Assembly (NCBI RefSeq): GCF_029714365.1
Contig: NZ_CP121659.1
Coordinates: 434,001-498,000 of the forward strand
DNA from: Sinorhizobium terangae
Lineage (GTDB): Bacteria > Pseudomonadota > Alphaproteobacteria > Rhizobiales > Rhizobiaceae
Reading direction: 5' to 3'
DNA length: 64,000 bases
The number at the start of each line of letters is the position of its first letter. Position 1 is the first letter of the stretch. The notes under the pieces were generated by a model. It worked only from the letters and a program-made list of their open reading frames with translations, was not told where the DNA came from and did not search any database. The translations under genes were made by a program, and so were the position numbers. Shown here in pieces: positions 26,813 to 34,870 of the stretch.

Positions 26813-27625
26813 ATGAACGAAACCAAAACGACCGACGCAGAGATTGAAATCGCCGGAACCGGCACGCTCGGCAAGGCCATGGCGGTTCTCGAGGCGGTGG
26901 TGACGGCGGGCAGCCCGCAGCGGTTCACGGATATCGTTCAATCCGTCGGGCAGCCGCGCGGCACCGTGCATCGGCTGCTCAGTCACCTGGTCGAGGAAGG
27001 CCTGCTCGTTCAGGGCCGTGATCTGTCTTACGAGCCGGGCCTGCGCCTGTTGAAGCTCGCCTATCGCTCCTGGTCCGGCAACCGCTTCCGTGACATCGCT
27101 GAGCCGCATCTGTTGCGTTTGCACGAACTGACCGGGGAGACGGTTCACCTCGGCGTCCTGCAGGAGACCGAGATCATCTATGTCGACAAGGTCGAGAGCC
27201 GGCAGGCGGTACGGATGAGTTCGCAAATCGGCAAGGCGTCACCGGCCTATTGTACGGGCATAGGCAAGGCCGCGCTGTCGTCGCTGTCGCAGCCGGAGTT
27301 GTTGCGAATCGCCGCAAACATGAAATTCCATCCGTTCACGGCCCATACGCACCGCTCTGCGGCCGGCCTGCTTGCGGAAATCGATGAAATTCGCCGCGAT
27401 GGGCACGCGTTTGACCGCGAAGAGCACGAGGCGGAAATCTGCTGCGTCGCCGCGCCGATCTTCGTTCCGGAACACGATCTGGTTGCGGGCGTATCCGTCA
27501 CCGGGCCTGCCTATCGCGTCAACATGGCGCAGCTGGCGGCTTGGGCCGACGTCGTACGGGGGGCGGCGGGAAAGATCGAGGAGGAGGTCCGAATGCGCCT
27601 CGGCCCCGGGCGCAATGGACGTTAA
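26813..27625 (+). CDS. IclR-family transcriptional regulator of the galactose operon
   Basis: 270 residues: N-terminal winged HTH (RFTDIVQSVGQPRGTVHRLL, about 40-60) and the C-terminal IclR effector domain (RMSSQIGKASPAYCTGIGKA, APIFVPEHDLVAGVSVTGP). Start ATG 26813 is chosen because the sequence from the earlier ATG 26708 reads through the operator region. Divergent from the five-gene galactose catabolic operon with a KdgR-like palindrome between them, so repression relieved by a ketodeoxy sugar acid is a reasonable model. Start context has only a weak ribosome-binding site. Confidence 0.9.
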   Translation: MNETKTTDAEIEIAGTGTLGKAMAVLEAVVTAGSPQRFTDIVQSVGQPRGTVHRLLSHLVEEGLLVQGRDLSYEPGLRLLKLAYRSWSGNRFRDIAEPHLLRLHELTGETVHLGVLQETEIIYVDKVESRQAVRMSSQIGKASPAYCTGIGKAALSSLSQPELLRIAANMKFHPFTAHTHRSAAGLLAEIDEIRRDGHAFDREEHEAEICCVAAPIFVPEHDLVAGVSVTGPAYRVNMAQLAAWADVVRGAAGKIEEEVRMRLGPGRNGR

Positions 27626-27842
27626 CTCTGCTTTACGGTAAATTAGGAACTTCGACTGGACGAGCTGTTTCGAGATCATTAGCTTGCGATATATCAGGCG
27701 CGCCGCTACGGCCGGTTGCAAGGACTTGAAGCGGACTTGATTTTTGACGGAAGTTTTGACGTCGTTTATCACGGCGAAGGCGGCCTCGCTCGATCGGGCG
27801 CGGGATGTGGGAGACGAGCGGGTGGTAGATTTCAGCGCAGGT

Positions 27843-28562
27843 ATGTCCTCATTAATACTCCCGAGCGGGCGGTCAGTCGCGGGAGCGCTGGGCGACGAAG
27901 ACGATATCAAGCGGGTTCTCGGTCAGATATCGGACGCCTACGGCTTTCGCGGATTCCTGGTTTTGTCGATCCCGGATGCCGGATGCCACAGCCTGGGCAC
28001 GCAGGCGCTGATGACAACCTGGCCGTCGGAGTTTCTCAGGCGCTACGACAGCGCTCGTCTGATCGATGGTAGCCCTGTCATCCAGCGGCTGCGCCGGAGC
28101 ACGATTCCGTTCACCTACGATGCCCATCTGCTTGCGCGCAGGCGGCTCGACGGCAAGGGTGACGCGGCGGTTTGTGTCTTCGAAGCGGCCGGTCTGCCGC
28201 GCGGTCTGTATCTGCCGGTTCATGACGCATCGGGACGACGCGCCGCCGTCGCCTTTGGTGGCAACAGAGAGCTTGTTTCCAATGACGAGATGCAGGCGCT
28301 CAACCTTTGGGCGGGTCTTCTCTACAGTCGGCTGAGCGAGGTGCGAGGCCGTGACCGGCGGGGACCCGGCAGCCTTTCCCGTCGTGAGATCGAGTGCCTC
28401 CGCTGGGCCGCCGCGGGCAAGACGACCATGGAGATGGCGAGAATCATGGCGCTTTCCGAATACACGGTGAACCATTACCTCAATCGCGCGACGCGCAAAT
28501 TGGATTCCGTCAATCGTGTTCAGACCGTTGCCAAAGCCATGCGTGCAGGGCTGATCAACTGA
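27843..28562 (+). CDS. LuxR-type transcriptional regulator (solo), first of a tandem pair
   Basis: About 239 residues: an N-terminal region like the autoinducer-binding domain (IKRVLGQISDAYGFRGFLVLSIPD) and a C-terminal GerE HTH (LSRREIECLRWAAAGKTTME...SEYTVNHYLNRATRKLD). No luxI synthase is nearby. Start is uncertain: ATG 27843 aligns with the paralogue, GTG 27822 has GAGACGAG upstream, and TTG 27744 is a longer alternative. Together with the next gene it forms a tandem duplicate pair; the two may heterodimerise, as VisN/VisR do in S. meliloti. Ligand unknown. Confidence 0.85.
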   Translation: MSSLILPSGRSVAGALGDEDDIKRVLGQISDAYGFRGFLVLSIPDAGCHSLGTQALMTTWPSEFLRRYDSARLIDGSPVIQRLRRSTIPFTYDAHLLARRRLDGKGDAAVCVFEAAGLPRGLYLPVHDASGRRAAVAFGGNRELVSNDEMQALNLWAGLLYSRLSEVRGRDRRGPGSLSRREIECLRWAAAGKTTMEMARIMALSEYTVNHYLNRATRKLDSVNRVQTVAKAMRAGLIN

Positions 28563-28722
28563 ATTTCGTTTTTCGAAAAGGCCGGACGGAACATGCGGCG
28601 CGCAAAGCGGGGGAAAATACACAGCCTTTTGCACATGAATGGCGCCGAACGTGGATCATCTGTTGGCATTGGTCGACTGCTCGGGCTATTTGGTAATCGA
28701 TGAATGCCATGGAACGTGCGAA

Positions 28723-29478
28723 ATGCAAGATACGATGACGGCCGGGATGACTGACACCGATCTGCCCCGGGGCGGTGATTTCGCGTCTGAAATCGCAAGG
28801 CTTGAGACCCAGTTCGATATCATCCGCTATATGCGGCGGGTCACGCAGCTCTTCGGTTTCAAGGTTTTTCTCATCTGTTCGATTCCCGCGATCGAAGTGG
28901 AGAGGCTGGCTGCAACGACCGTCATATCCAACATGCCGGCCGAACTCCTCAACAAGTATGACAGCCTGTCGATGCTGCGCTTCAGCACGGGCGTGCGTCG
29001 CTTGCGGGAGACCACGACGCCGTTCCAGATCATGCTTGAAGACTGGGAAAACGAGGGCGGCAAGCCGGCATCGGCTGCAGACTACATCGCCATGTTGCAC
29101 GAGAACGGCCTTTTGCAGGCCAACTATTTCCCGGTCCACGATGCCGAAGGCGGCCGCGGTGCAGTTATTCTCATGGGGCCGGAAGCGGATTTGCCGATGA
29201 CGGCGGCGATGGAATTGCAGATGATCGCGATCCACGTCTACAATCGATTGGCGGAGATCGGCGCCGTCTGGAAGAATACCAATACCACCCTGTCCGAGCG
29301 CGAAATCCAGTGCCTGAGCTGGACGGCAGCCGGCAAGACCAGCGCCGAAATCGCCGGTATCCTTGGTCTGTCCGAGCACACCGTCAATCACTATCTCAAT
29401 CACGTTACCAAGAAGCTCGACGCCGTGAACCGCACGCAGGCGGTCGTGAAGGCGATGAAGAAGGGCTACATCAGCTGA
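28723..29478 (+). CDS. LuxR-type transcriptional regulator (solo), second of a tandem pair
   Basis: About 251 residues with the same plan as its upstream neighbour: ligand-domain segment DIIRYMRRVTQLFGFKVFLI and C-terminal HTH LSEREIQCLSWTAAGKTSAE...LSEHTVNHYLNHVTKKLD. Identity to the first copy is strongest in the HTH, pointing to an old tandem duplication. ATG 28723 with GGAAC upstream is preferred; ATG 28639 would extend it by 28 residues. It lacks a neighbouring acyl-homoserine-lactone synthase gene. Confidence 0.85.
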   Translation: MQDTMTAGMTDTDLPRGGDFASEIARLETQFDIIRYMRRVTQLFGFKVFLICSIPAIEVERLAATTVISNMPAELLNKYDSLSMLRFSTGVRRLRETTTPFQIMLEDWENEGGKPASAADYIAMLHENGLLQANYFPVHDAEGGRGAVILMGPEADLPMTAAMELQMIAIHVYNRLAEIGAVWKNTNTTLSEREIQCLSWTAAGKTSAEIAGILGLSEHTVNHYLNHVTKKLDAVNRTQAVVKAMKKGYIS

Positions 29479-29614
29479 TACCCGGCGCGAGCCGCGCCCC
29501 TGCGCGAAAATAATATGCTTGCTCAGAAACAGTGCAGCCATCCTTGCCTGCATTGCTAAAGCGCATAGACCTCATCCAATTGAAATCACTATATTTTCCT
29601 GCAAGGCGCGAATC

Positions 29615-29630
29615 TGGCACGCATTGTGCA
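29615..29630 (+). promoter_or_regulatory. Candidate sigma-54 (-24/-12) promoter
   Basis: TGGCACGCATTGTGCA matches TGGCACG-N4-TTGCA except for one base, with the invariant GG and GC exactly ten bases apart. It points at a stretch without genes that ends in a hairpin with a T-run. Confidence 0.4.
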
Positions 29631-29640
29631 TCTGTGTGTT

Positions 29641-29760
29641 GTGTCCAGAGGGGACTACAATAAAACAGCGCCCACGAAGGTTGCGAGGAAGCAGGGCCGC
29701 CGCCAGTCGTTTGTGATCCCGGATGTACGGACACGACGATCGGCTGGCGGCCCTGTTTTT
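29641..29760 (+). ncRNA. Candidate small RNA ending in an intrinsic terminator-like hairpin
   Basis: No coding frame is convincing in 29479-30017. A predicted start about 12 bp after the sigma-54-like element gives a ~120-nt transcript. Its 3' end folds: CAGGGCCGC...CAG (29692-29706, with a 3-nt bulge) pairs with CTGGCGGCCCTG (29744-29755), with an inner GTCGT/ACGAC helix, followed by five Ts. Could also be merely the terminator of the upstream luxR-type gene. Confidence 0.35.
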
Positions 29761-29800
29761 CCCAATCTGTCGCATTGGCGAACCGCTCCGCCTCAACTAT

Positions 29801-29952
29801 CTACTGCATAATTCCTTAAATCGGGTCAGATTTGGGGATAAATTATCCGCTGCATGTTTCCTTAAATCGTGGGCGATTTAGGATAAAAACATGCAGCAAT
29901 TCAAAGCGCTACAGCGTCCTTTGCACGTCGGAAGAGACGCGCGGCACTGCAG
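29801..29952. repeat. Rhizobial palindromic intergenic element, copy 4 (partial tandem)
   Basis: Two successive CTGCAT...CCTTAAATCG modules: 29801-29848 (degenerate, second arm AGATTTGGGG) and 29849-29896 (intact stem CCTAAATCG-like with GCATG...CATGCAG), then the CAATTCAAAGCGCTACAGCG linker and GACGCGCGGC hairpin module. The doubling of the first module is not seen at other copies. Confidence 0.8.
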
Positions 29953-30017
29953 TGGTTCAAAATGTTACCGCCTAATCAATGCCAGGCGGCGTAACGAAGA
30001 CAGATGAAGAGGGCGGC

Positions 30018-31175
30018 ATGCCGGACGTAACCAGGGAAACGGTTCTTGAAAAGCTGCGGAACGTGCGCGGACCGGACATGGAGGGCAATATCGTCGACCT
30101 CGGCCTTGTCTCCGACGTCTTCATTTCCGACGGAAAAGCCTATTTTTCGATCACCGTTCCGGCCGATCGGGCGAAGGAGCTTGAGCCGATGCGCGCCGCG
30201 GCGGAGAGGGTCGTGCGCGAAATACCCGGCGTCAAGGCGGCAATGGTTGCGCTGACGGCAGATCGCAAGGCGGCACCGCAGGCGGCGCCGGTTCAGACGC
30301 CGCGGCAGGTTCCGCCCGCGGCGCACGGGCACGCTCAGCGTCCGGCCGGTGGCGCGCCGGCAAAGGCGGGTATCCCCGGCGTCGGCGCCATTATCGCCGT
30401 TGCTTCCGGCAAGGGCGGTGTCGGCAAGTCGACGACATCGGTGAACCTCGCGCTCGCATTGCAGGCAAATGGCTTGAAGGTTGGTCTGCTCGACGCCGAT
30501 ATCTACGGCCCCTCCATGCCGCGCCTTTTGAAAATCAGCGGCCGGCCGCAGCAGATCGAAGGGCGGCTCATTCGGCCGATGGAAAACTACGGGCTGACGG
30601 TCATGTCGATGGGTTTCCTCGTCGACGAGGAAGTTGCCATGATATGGCGCGGCCCGATGATCCAGTCGGCCCTGCTGCAGATGCTTCGCGAGGTGGCCTG
30701 GGGCGAGCTCGACATTCTCGTCGTGGATATGCCGCCCGGCACGGGTGACGCGCAACTGACGATGGCCCAACAGGTGCCGCTGGCCGGCGCCGTCATCGTC
30801 TCGACGCCGCAGGACCTGGCGCTCGTCGATGCACGCAAGGGGCTCACGATGTTCCGAAAGGTGGAAGTCCCGGTTCTCGGGATCGTCGAGAACATGAGCT
30901 ACTTCGTGGCGCCTGACACCGGCAATCGTTACGACATCTTCGGTCACGGCGGCGCGCGCAAAGAAGCCGAGCGCATTGGCGTGCCGTTCCTCGGCGAGGT
31001 ACCTTTGACCATGGGTATTCGCGAAACCTCAGACGCGGGAACGCCGGTGGTGGTTTCCGAACCCGACGGCGAGGTCGCGCGCATTTACCGGGGTATTGCA
31101 GCAAAGGTCTGGGAGCAGGTTTCGGCGGCTCGCCAGACCAAGGGCCGGACGATGCCCGATATCGTCTTCGAATAG
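30018..31175 (+). CDS. mrp: Mrp/ApbC-type Fe-S cluster carrier ATPase
   Basis: 385 residues. N-terminal MIP18/DUF59 domain (about 1-85), an Ala/Pro/Gln-rich linker, and a ParA/MinD-like ATPase with deviant Walker A SGKGGVGKST (about 128-137), LDADIYGPSMPRL and DILVVDMPPGTGD. The family transfers Fe-S clusters to apoproteins. The C-terminal CxxC seen in E. coli Mrp is absent: the loop reads YFVAPDTGNRYDIFGHGGA. ATG 30018 with AGAGGGCGG upstream is better than 29979. A repeat cluster precedes and a repeat mosaic follows the gene. Confidence 0.93.
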   Translation: MPDVTRETVLEKLRNVRGPDMEGNIVDLGLVSDVFISDGKAYFSITVPADRAKELEPMRAAAERVVREIPGVKAAMVALTADRKAAPQAAPVQTPRQVPPAAHGHAQRPAGGAPAKAGIPGVGAIIAVASGKGGVGKSTTSVNLALALQANGLKVGLLDADIYGPSMPRLLKISGRPQQIEGRLIRPMENYGLTVMSMGFLVDEEVAMIWRGPMIQSALLQMLREVAWGELDILVVDMPPGTGDAQLTMAQQVPLAGAVIVSTPQDLALVDARKGLTMFRKVEVPVLGIVENMSYFVAPDTGNRYDIFGHGGARKEAERIGVPFLGEVPLTMGIRETSDAGTPVVVSEPDGEVARIYRGIAAKVWEQVSAARQTKGRTMPDIVFE

Positions 31176-31197
31176 ATTTGCGTCGTCCGAGCAGGTC

Positions 31198-31570
31198 AGA
31201 GCCTCTCATGTCTAAATGGAAACGATTCTGTTGGCTCAAGCGGAGTGGAACGTTTGCTCGGCTGGCGCGCGCCGTGGCCTGAGCATACGGCCAAGCCGTC
31301 CGAGCAAACAGGCCGCCTGCTTCAGCCAACGCGAAGGGTCGGGCATCTTTCCGCCAGGATCAGAGGCGATCGCCTCGGCCGTACGGTCAAGTACGACACT
31401 ACAGCGCCGCGCGTCCAATCGGACGCGCAAAGGTCGCTGTAGCACTTTGAATTACTGCATGGTTCCTTAAATCGATTCCGATTTAAGGAACCATGCAGTA
31501 GGCAATCGCCTCTGATCCTGATGAAAACCTGCTCCGGCAGAATCGCTTCCATTTAGACATGAAAGGCTCT
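31198..31570. repeat. Nested mosaic of palindromic elements with 33-bp inverted ends
   Basis: Outer arms 31198-31230 and 31538-31570 are inverted copies with two mismatches in 33. Inside them, 31355-31374 and 31501-31520 are a second inverted pair (one mismatch in 20), split by the 100-bp element at 31401-31500. A third palindromic module (GTTGGCT.../...AGCCAAC with GTTTGCTCGG/CCGAGCAAAC inside, 31229-31333) interrupts the left half only. The right half (31501-31570) looks intact. No coding capacity. Confidence 0.85.
31401..31500. repeat. Rhizobial palindromic intergenic element, copy 5 (best preserved)
   Basis: ACAGCG...CGCTGT hairpin enclosing GCGCGTCC/GGACGCGC, linker AGCACTTTGAATTACTGCAT, then a perfect 22-bp inverted repeat (31453-31474 with 31479-31500, loop ATTC) containing CCTTAAATCG. 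It interrupts the symmetric core of the surrounding mosaic. Confidence 0.9.
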
Positions 31571-31605
31571 AGTTTGCGCCGAAATGAAATCCTGCGAGGA
31601 CAGGC

Positions 31606-31725
31606 ATGCGCAAAGGAGCATTGATTTTGCGCGCGTGTTGCGCCATATGCCTTGCCGCCCCTGTGCAGGGTGATCGGCTCAGCGCCTCTCGCCGGAGACT
31701 ATGGCCTCCCGCGACAAACGATTGA
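31606..31725 (+). CDS. Possible 39-residue small exported peptide
   Basis: ATG 31606 follows GAGGA by six bases and opens a 39-codon frame ending TGA at 31723. The product starts MRKGALILRACCAICLAAPV, a short basic N-terminus plus hydrophobic Cys/Ala-rich segment like a signal peptide, then a basic tail. It lies in the otherwise gene-free leader 31571-31846 before corA and could equally be a chance frame or a leader peptide. Confidence 0.25.
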   Translation: MRKGALILRACCAICLAAPVQGDRLSASRRRLWPPATND

Positions 31726-31846
31726 GGATTTGTCGTGCAGGGCGGAAGCTTCATCTGATGAATCTGCATTATGGAAATCGTGTGGCGGTTGATCGCTTCA
31801 GAGCCTTGTGGGTCGATTTTGTCGGCCGCATGAAAAGGGCAGCGGC

Positions 31847-32824
31847 ATGATCACGGGATACTGTACGAACGGTGACGCCGTTGCATTGTCAGCGGCAGAG
31901 CCGCCGGCGTCCCTGCGTCCCGAGGTCGTCTGGATCGATCTCGTCGAGCCGACCAAGACGGAAGATCTGATGATGGAGAAATTGCTGGGGATCTCCATCC
32001 CGACGCGGGACGACCTGAAGGATATCGAGCCGTCAAGCCGCCTCTACACCGAGAACGACGCCGTCTTCATGACGGCTTCGCTGGTCTATCGCAGCGATAC
32101 GGAAATTCCGGGCCTGACGGATGTCGGCTTCATTCTTTCGGGCGGCCGGCTGGTGACGATCCGCTACGCGGAGCCCAGGGCGTTCGGGTTATTCAAAGCC
32201 GGTATGCACCGGATTCCCGGCGGGTGCCGCAACGGAGCCGTGCTTCTCGCCCGGCTGCTCGAGACGATCGCCGACCGGACGGCGGAAATCCTGGAGCAGG
32301 CGGTGGACAAGATAGACGGCCTGTCGATCGAGGTTTTCGGCGACAAGGCGGCGGCCAGACGCCGTCCGCCGCACTTTCTCGAGGCACGGCTGCGCGATGT
32401 GGCGGGTCACTACAGGCTGGTCGCAAAAACGCGCGACAGCCTTGCCTCGCTTTCAAGGCTTTTGACCTTCGTCTACACTGTTCCCGCTGTGCAAGGCGAC
32501 AAGGACAGCCGGGAACTTTGCCGGTCGATATCGCGGGACATACAATCGCTCTCCGAGCACGCGGCGTTCATCTCGGGAAACATCACCTTTCTGCTCGATG
32601 CCTCGCTGGGGCTTATCAACGTCGAGCAGAATGCGATCATCAAGATCTTCTCGATTGCCTCGGTCGTCCTCTTGCCGCCGACACTCGTCGCGTCCATCTA
32701 TGGCATGAATTTCCGCGTGATGCCGGAGCTTGAATGGCAGCTCGGCTACCCGTGGGCACTGGCGGCTATGGTGATATCGGCCGTGATACCCTTCTTCTTC
32801 TTCCGTTGGAAAGGCTGGCTTTAA
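31847..32824 (+). CDS. corA: CorA-family magnesium/divalent cation transporter
   Basis: 325 residues: a long soluble N-terminal funnel domain with helices, and two C-terminal transmembrane helices separated by the selectivity signature, here YGMNF. The charged KGWL C-terminus faces the cytoplasm. Mg2+ (or Co2+/Ni2+) uptake as a pentamer in the inner membrane is expected. ATG 31847 has AAAAGGG upstream, better than GTG/ATG codons at 31808. kup follows after 17 bp in the same direction, so the two ion transporters are probably cotranscribed. Confidence 0.93.
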   Translation: MITGYCTNGDAVALSAAEPPASLRPEVVWIDLVEPTKTEDLMMEKLLGISIPTRDDLKDIEPSSRLYTENDAVFMTASLVYRSDTEIPGLTDVGFILSGGRLVTIRYAEPRAFGLFKAGMHRIPGGCRNGAVLLARLLETIADRTAEILEQAVDKIDGLSIEVFGDKAAARRRPPHFLEARLRDVAGHYRLVAKTRDSLASLSRLLTFVYTVPAVQGDKDSRELCRSISRDIQSLSEHAAFISGNITFLLDASLGLINVEQNAIIKIFSIASVVLLPPTLVASIYGMNFRVMPELEWQLGYPWALAAMVISAVIPFFFFRWKGWL

Positions 32825-32841
32825 GAGCCTGTTGGACACGT

Positions 32842-34743
32842 ATGTCTCAATTGTCTGCCCCTGCCGTACACGGGTCCGAGAATATGCGCCGCCTGCTCGT
32901 CCTCGGGCTCGGCTCGATCGGCGTCGTCTATGGCGATATCGGCACCAGCCCTCTCTACGCGTTCCGCGAGGCGCTGCGGCCCGTTTCGCATGACGGTGTC
33001 ACGGACGTTGAGATCATAGGGTTGATCTCGCTGATGATCTGGACGCTGACCATCATCGTCACGATCAAGTATGTGCTCTTTCTGTTGCGTGCCGATAACC
33101 AGGGGGAGGGCGGCACGCTCTCGCTGCTCGCTCTGTTGATGAAGACCGCCAACGGTCACACCTCGATTCTTTTCTTCATGGGCATCGCCGGAGCGGCTCT
33201 TTTCATCGGCGATGCGATGATCACGCCGGCGCTGTCCGTGCTCTCGGCGGTTGAGGGGCTGAAGCTGGTGACGCCGGACCTGACCGATTATGTCGTTCCG
33301 ATCGCGGTGGTGATCATGCTGCTGCTATTCGCAGTGCAGTCGAAGGGTACGGCTGCGGTTTCGAATTTCTTCGGGCCGATTACCCTTGTCTGGTTTCTGG
33401 TGATGGGCGCTGTCGGTCTGATGCACATCGCTGACGACCTGTCGATCTTCGCTGCGTTTAATCCGTACTACGCGGCCACATTCATGCTCAACGAAGGCTT
33501 CGTCGGCATGATCGTGCTCGGCGCGGTGTTTCTGACCGTGACCGGGGCGGAGGCACTTTATGCCGACCTCGGCCATTTCGGTCGGCGGCCGATTCAATGG
33601 GCATGGTTCACCGTGGTGTTTCCGGCACTGACGCTGAATTATCTCGGCCAGGGCGCCTTCGTTCTCAAGAACCCGCAGGCGATGTCCGATCCATTCTTCC
33701 TGATGTTTCCGAAATGGGCGCTGCTTCCGGCCGTCATTCTGGCAACGGCGGCGACGATCATTGCCAGCCAGGCCGTGATCACCGGCGCCTTCTCGCTGAC
33801 GCGCCAGGCAATCCATCTCGGCTTCCTGCCACGCATGGCGATCTTCCACACATCCGAGACCCATACCGGCCAGATCTATCTGCCGAACGTCAACACGCTG
33901 CTGATGTTCGGCGTCATGGCCCTGGTCTTCATGTTCGGCTCCTCCGAGGCGCTGGCGACCGCCTATGGCATTTCCGTCACCGGTGCCATGGTCGTGACGA
34001 CCATCCTGTCCTTCGAGTTCCTGCGTGCCCGCTGGAACTGGTCGGCCTGGTGGGCAGCCGGCACGCTGCTGCCACTGTTCACGTTGGAGTTCTTCTTCCT
34101 CGGCGCCAACATGCTGAAAATCCATGATGGCGGCTACGTGCCGATATTGATCGCGGCGACCTTCATCATAATCATGTGGACCTGGAAGCGCGGGACGGAA
34201 CTGCTGCATGCCAAGACGCGGCACATCGACATTCCGCTGGCGAGCTTCATCAAGTCGATCGAACGCAAGAGCGAGCATGCGCCGGTGGCCGTGCCCGGCA
34301 CGGCGATTTTCCTGACAAGCGACCCGGAGTCGACGCCCGCGGCCCTCCTGCACAACATCAAGCACAATCATGTGCTGCATATGCAGAACTTCATCCTGAC
34401 GATCCGTACGGCCAACACACCGAAAGTGCCCAAGGAGGAGCGGGTCAGCGCGAAGCCCCTGTCCGAACGCTTCACGCTTCTCGAGATGAAGTTCGGCTTC
34501 ATGGAGACGCAGAACGTCTCCCAGGCCCTGGGTCTTTTCCGCAAGTCGGGGCTGAAATTCGACATCATGTCGACGTCCTTCTATCTCGGCCGCCGCAAGC
34601 TCGTACCCGACGCGCAGTCCGGCATGCCGCACTGGCAGGATCGTCTGTTCATCGCGCTCGCCAGCGCGGCGATCGACCCGTCGGACTATTTCCGTCTGCC
34701 GACCAACCGCGTGGTCGAGCTCGGTTCGCACGTGATCATCTGA
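32842..34743 (+). CDS. kup: Low-affinity potassium transporter Kup
   Basis: 633 residues, the length of rhizobial Kup proteins. About twelve transmembrane segments occupy residues 15-450, starting with the signature [20 protein letters not shown]; a ~180-residue soluble domain follows ([23 protein letters not shown]). Kup is a K+/H+ symporter of the KUP/HAK/KT family. ATG 32842 is chosen because upstream in-frame codons overlap the corA gene in another frame. The Shine-Dalgarno (TTGGA) is weak, consistent with coupling to corA. Confidence 0.95.
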   Translation: MSQLSAPAVHGSENMRRLLVLGLGSIGVVYGDIGTSPLYAFREALRPVSHDGVTDVEIIGLISLMIWTLTIIVTIKYVLFLLRADNQGEGGTLSLLALLMKTANGHTSILFFMGIAGAALFIGDAMITPALSVLSAVEGLKLVTPDLTDYVVPIAVVIMLLLFAVQSKGTAAVSNFFGPITLVWFLVMGAVGLMHIADDLSIFAAFNPYYAATFMLNEGFVGMIVLGAVFLTVTGAEALYADLGHFGRRPIQWAWFTVVFPALTLNYLGQGAFVLKNPQAMSDPFFLMFPKWALLPAVILATAATIIASQAVITGAFSLTRQAIHLGFLPRMAIFHTSETHTGQIYLPNVNTLLMFGVMALVFMFGSSEALATAYGISVTGAMVVTTILSFEFLRARWNWSAWWAAGTLLPLFTLEFFFLGANMLKIHDGGYVPILIAATFIIIMWTWKRGTELLHAKTRHIDIPLASFIKSIERKSEHAPVAVPGTAIFLTSDPESTPAALLHNIKHNHVLHMQNFILTIRTANTPKVPKEERVSAKPLSERFTLLEMKFGFMETQNVSQALGLFRKSGLKFDIMSTSFYLGRRKLVPDAQSGMPHWQDRLFIALASAAIDPSDYFRLPTNRVVELGSHVII

Positions 34744-34750
34744 AACGCCA

Positions 34751-34770
34751 GGGAAGACTATCTTCTTCCC
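34751..34770 (+). terminator. Weak hairpin after kup
   Basis: GGGAAGA (34751-34757), loop CTATCT, TCTTCCC (34764-34770), eight bases after the kup stop. There is no following T-run, so termination is uncertain. Confidence 0.3.
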
Positions 34771-34803
34771 CCGACGAGAATATCGCCGGTTCGCCTGCAC
34801 GTA

Positions 34804-34870
34804 TCCTTAGATCGCAGTGCAGCAAATTCAAAGTGCTACGGCGCCCTTTGCGCATCCGTCCGGAAGCGGG
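34804..34870. repeat. Partial palindromic intergenic element, copy 6, running into the araC-type gene
   Basis: CCTTAGATCG-CAGTGCAGCA, AATTCAAAGTGCTAC and GCGCCCTTTGCGC follow the module order of the intact copies, with most of the first stem deleted. The stop codon and last ~10 codons of the AraC-type gene lie inside this element. Confidence 0.7.

Noticed and set aside
31198..31570. CRISPR array or insertion sequence
   Set aside because: Repeats are inverted, not regularly spaced direct repeats, and no transposase frame lies between the inverted ends.
33325..34800. 491-codon minus-strand open frame antisense to kup
   Set aside because: Composition (Arg/His/Gln-rich) typical of antisense shadows; kup is unambiguous.
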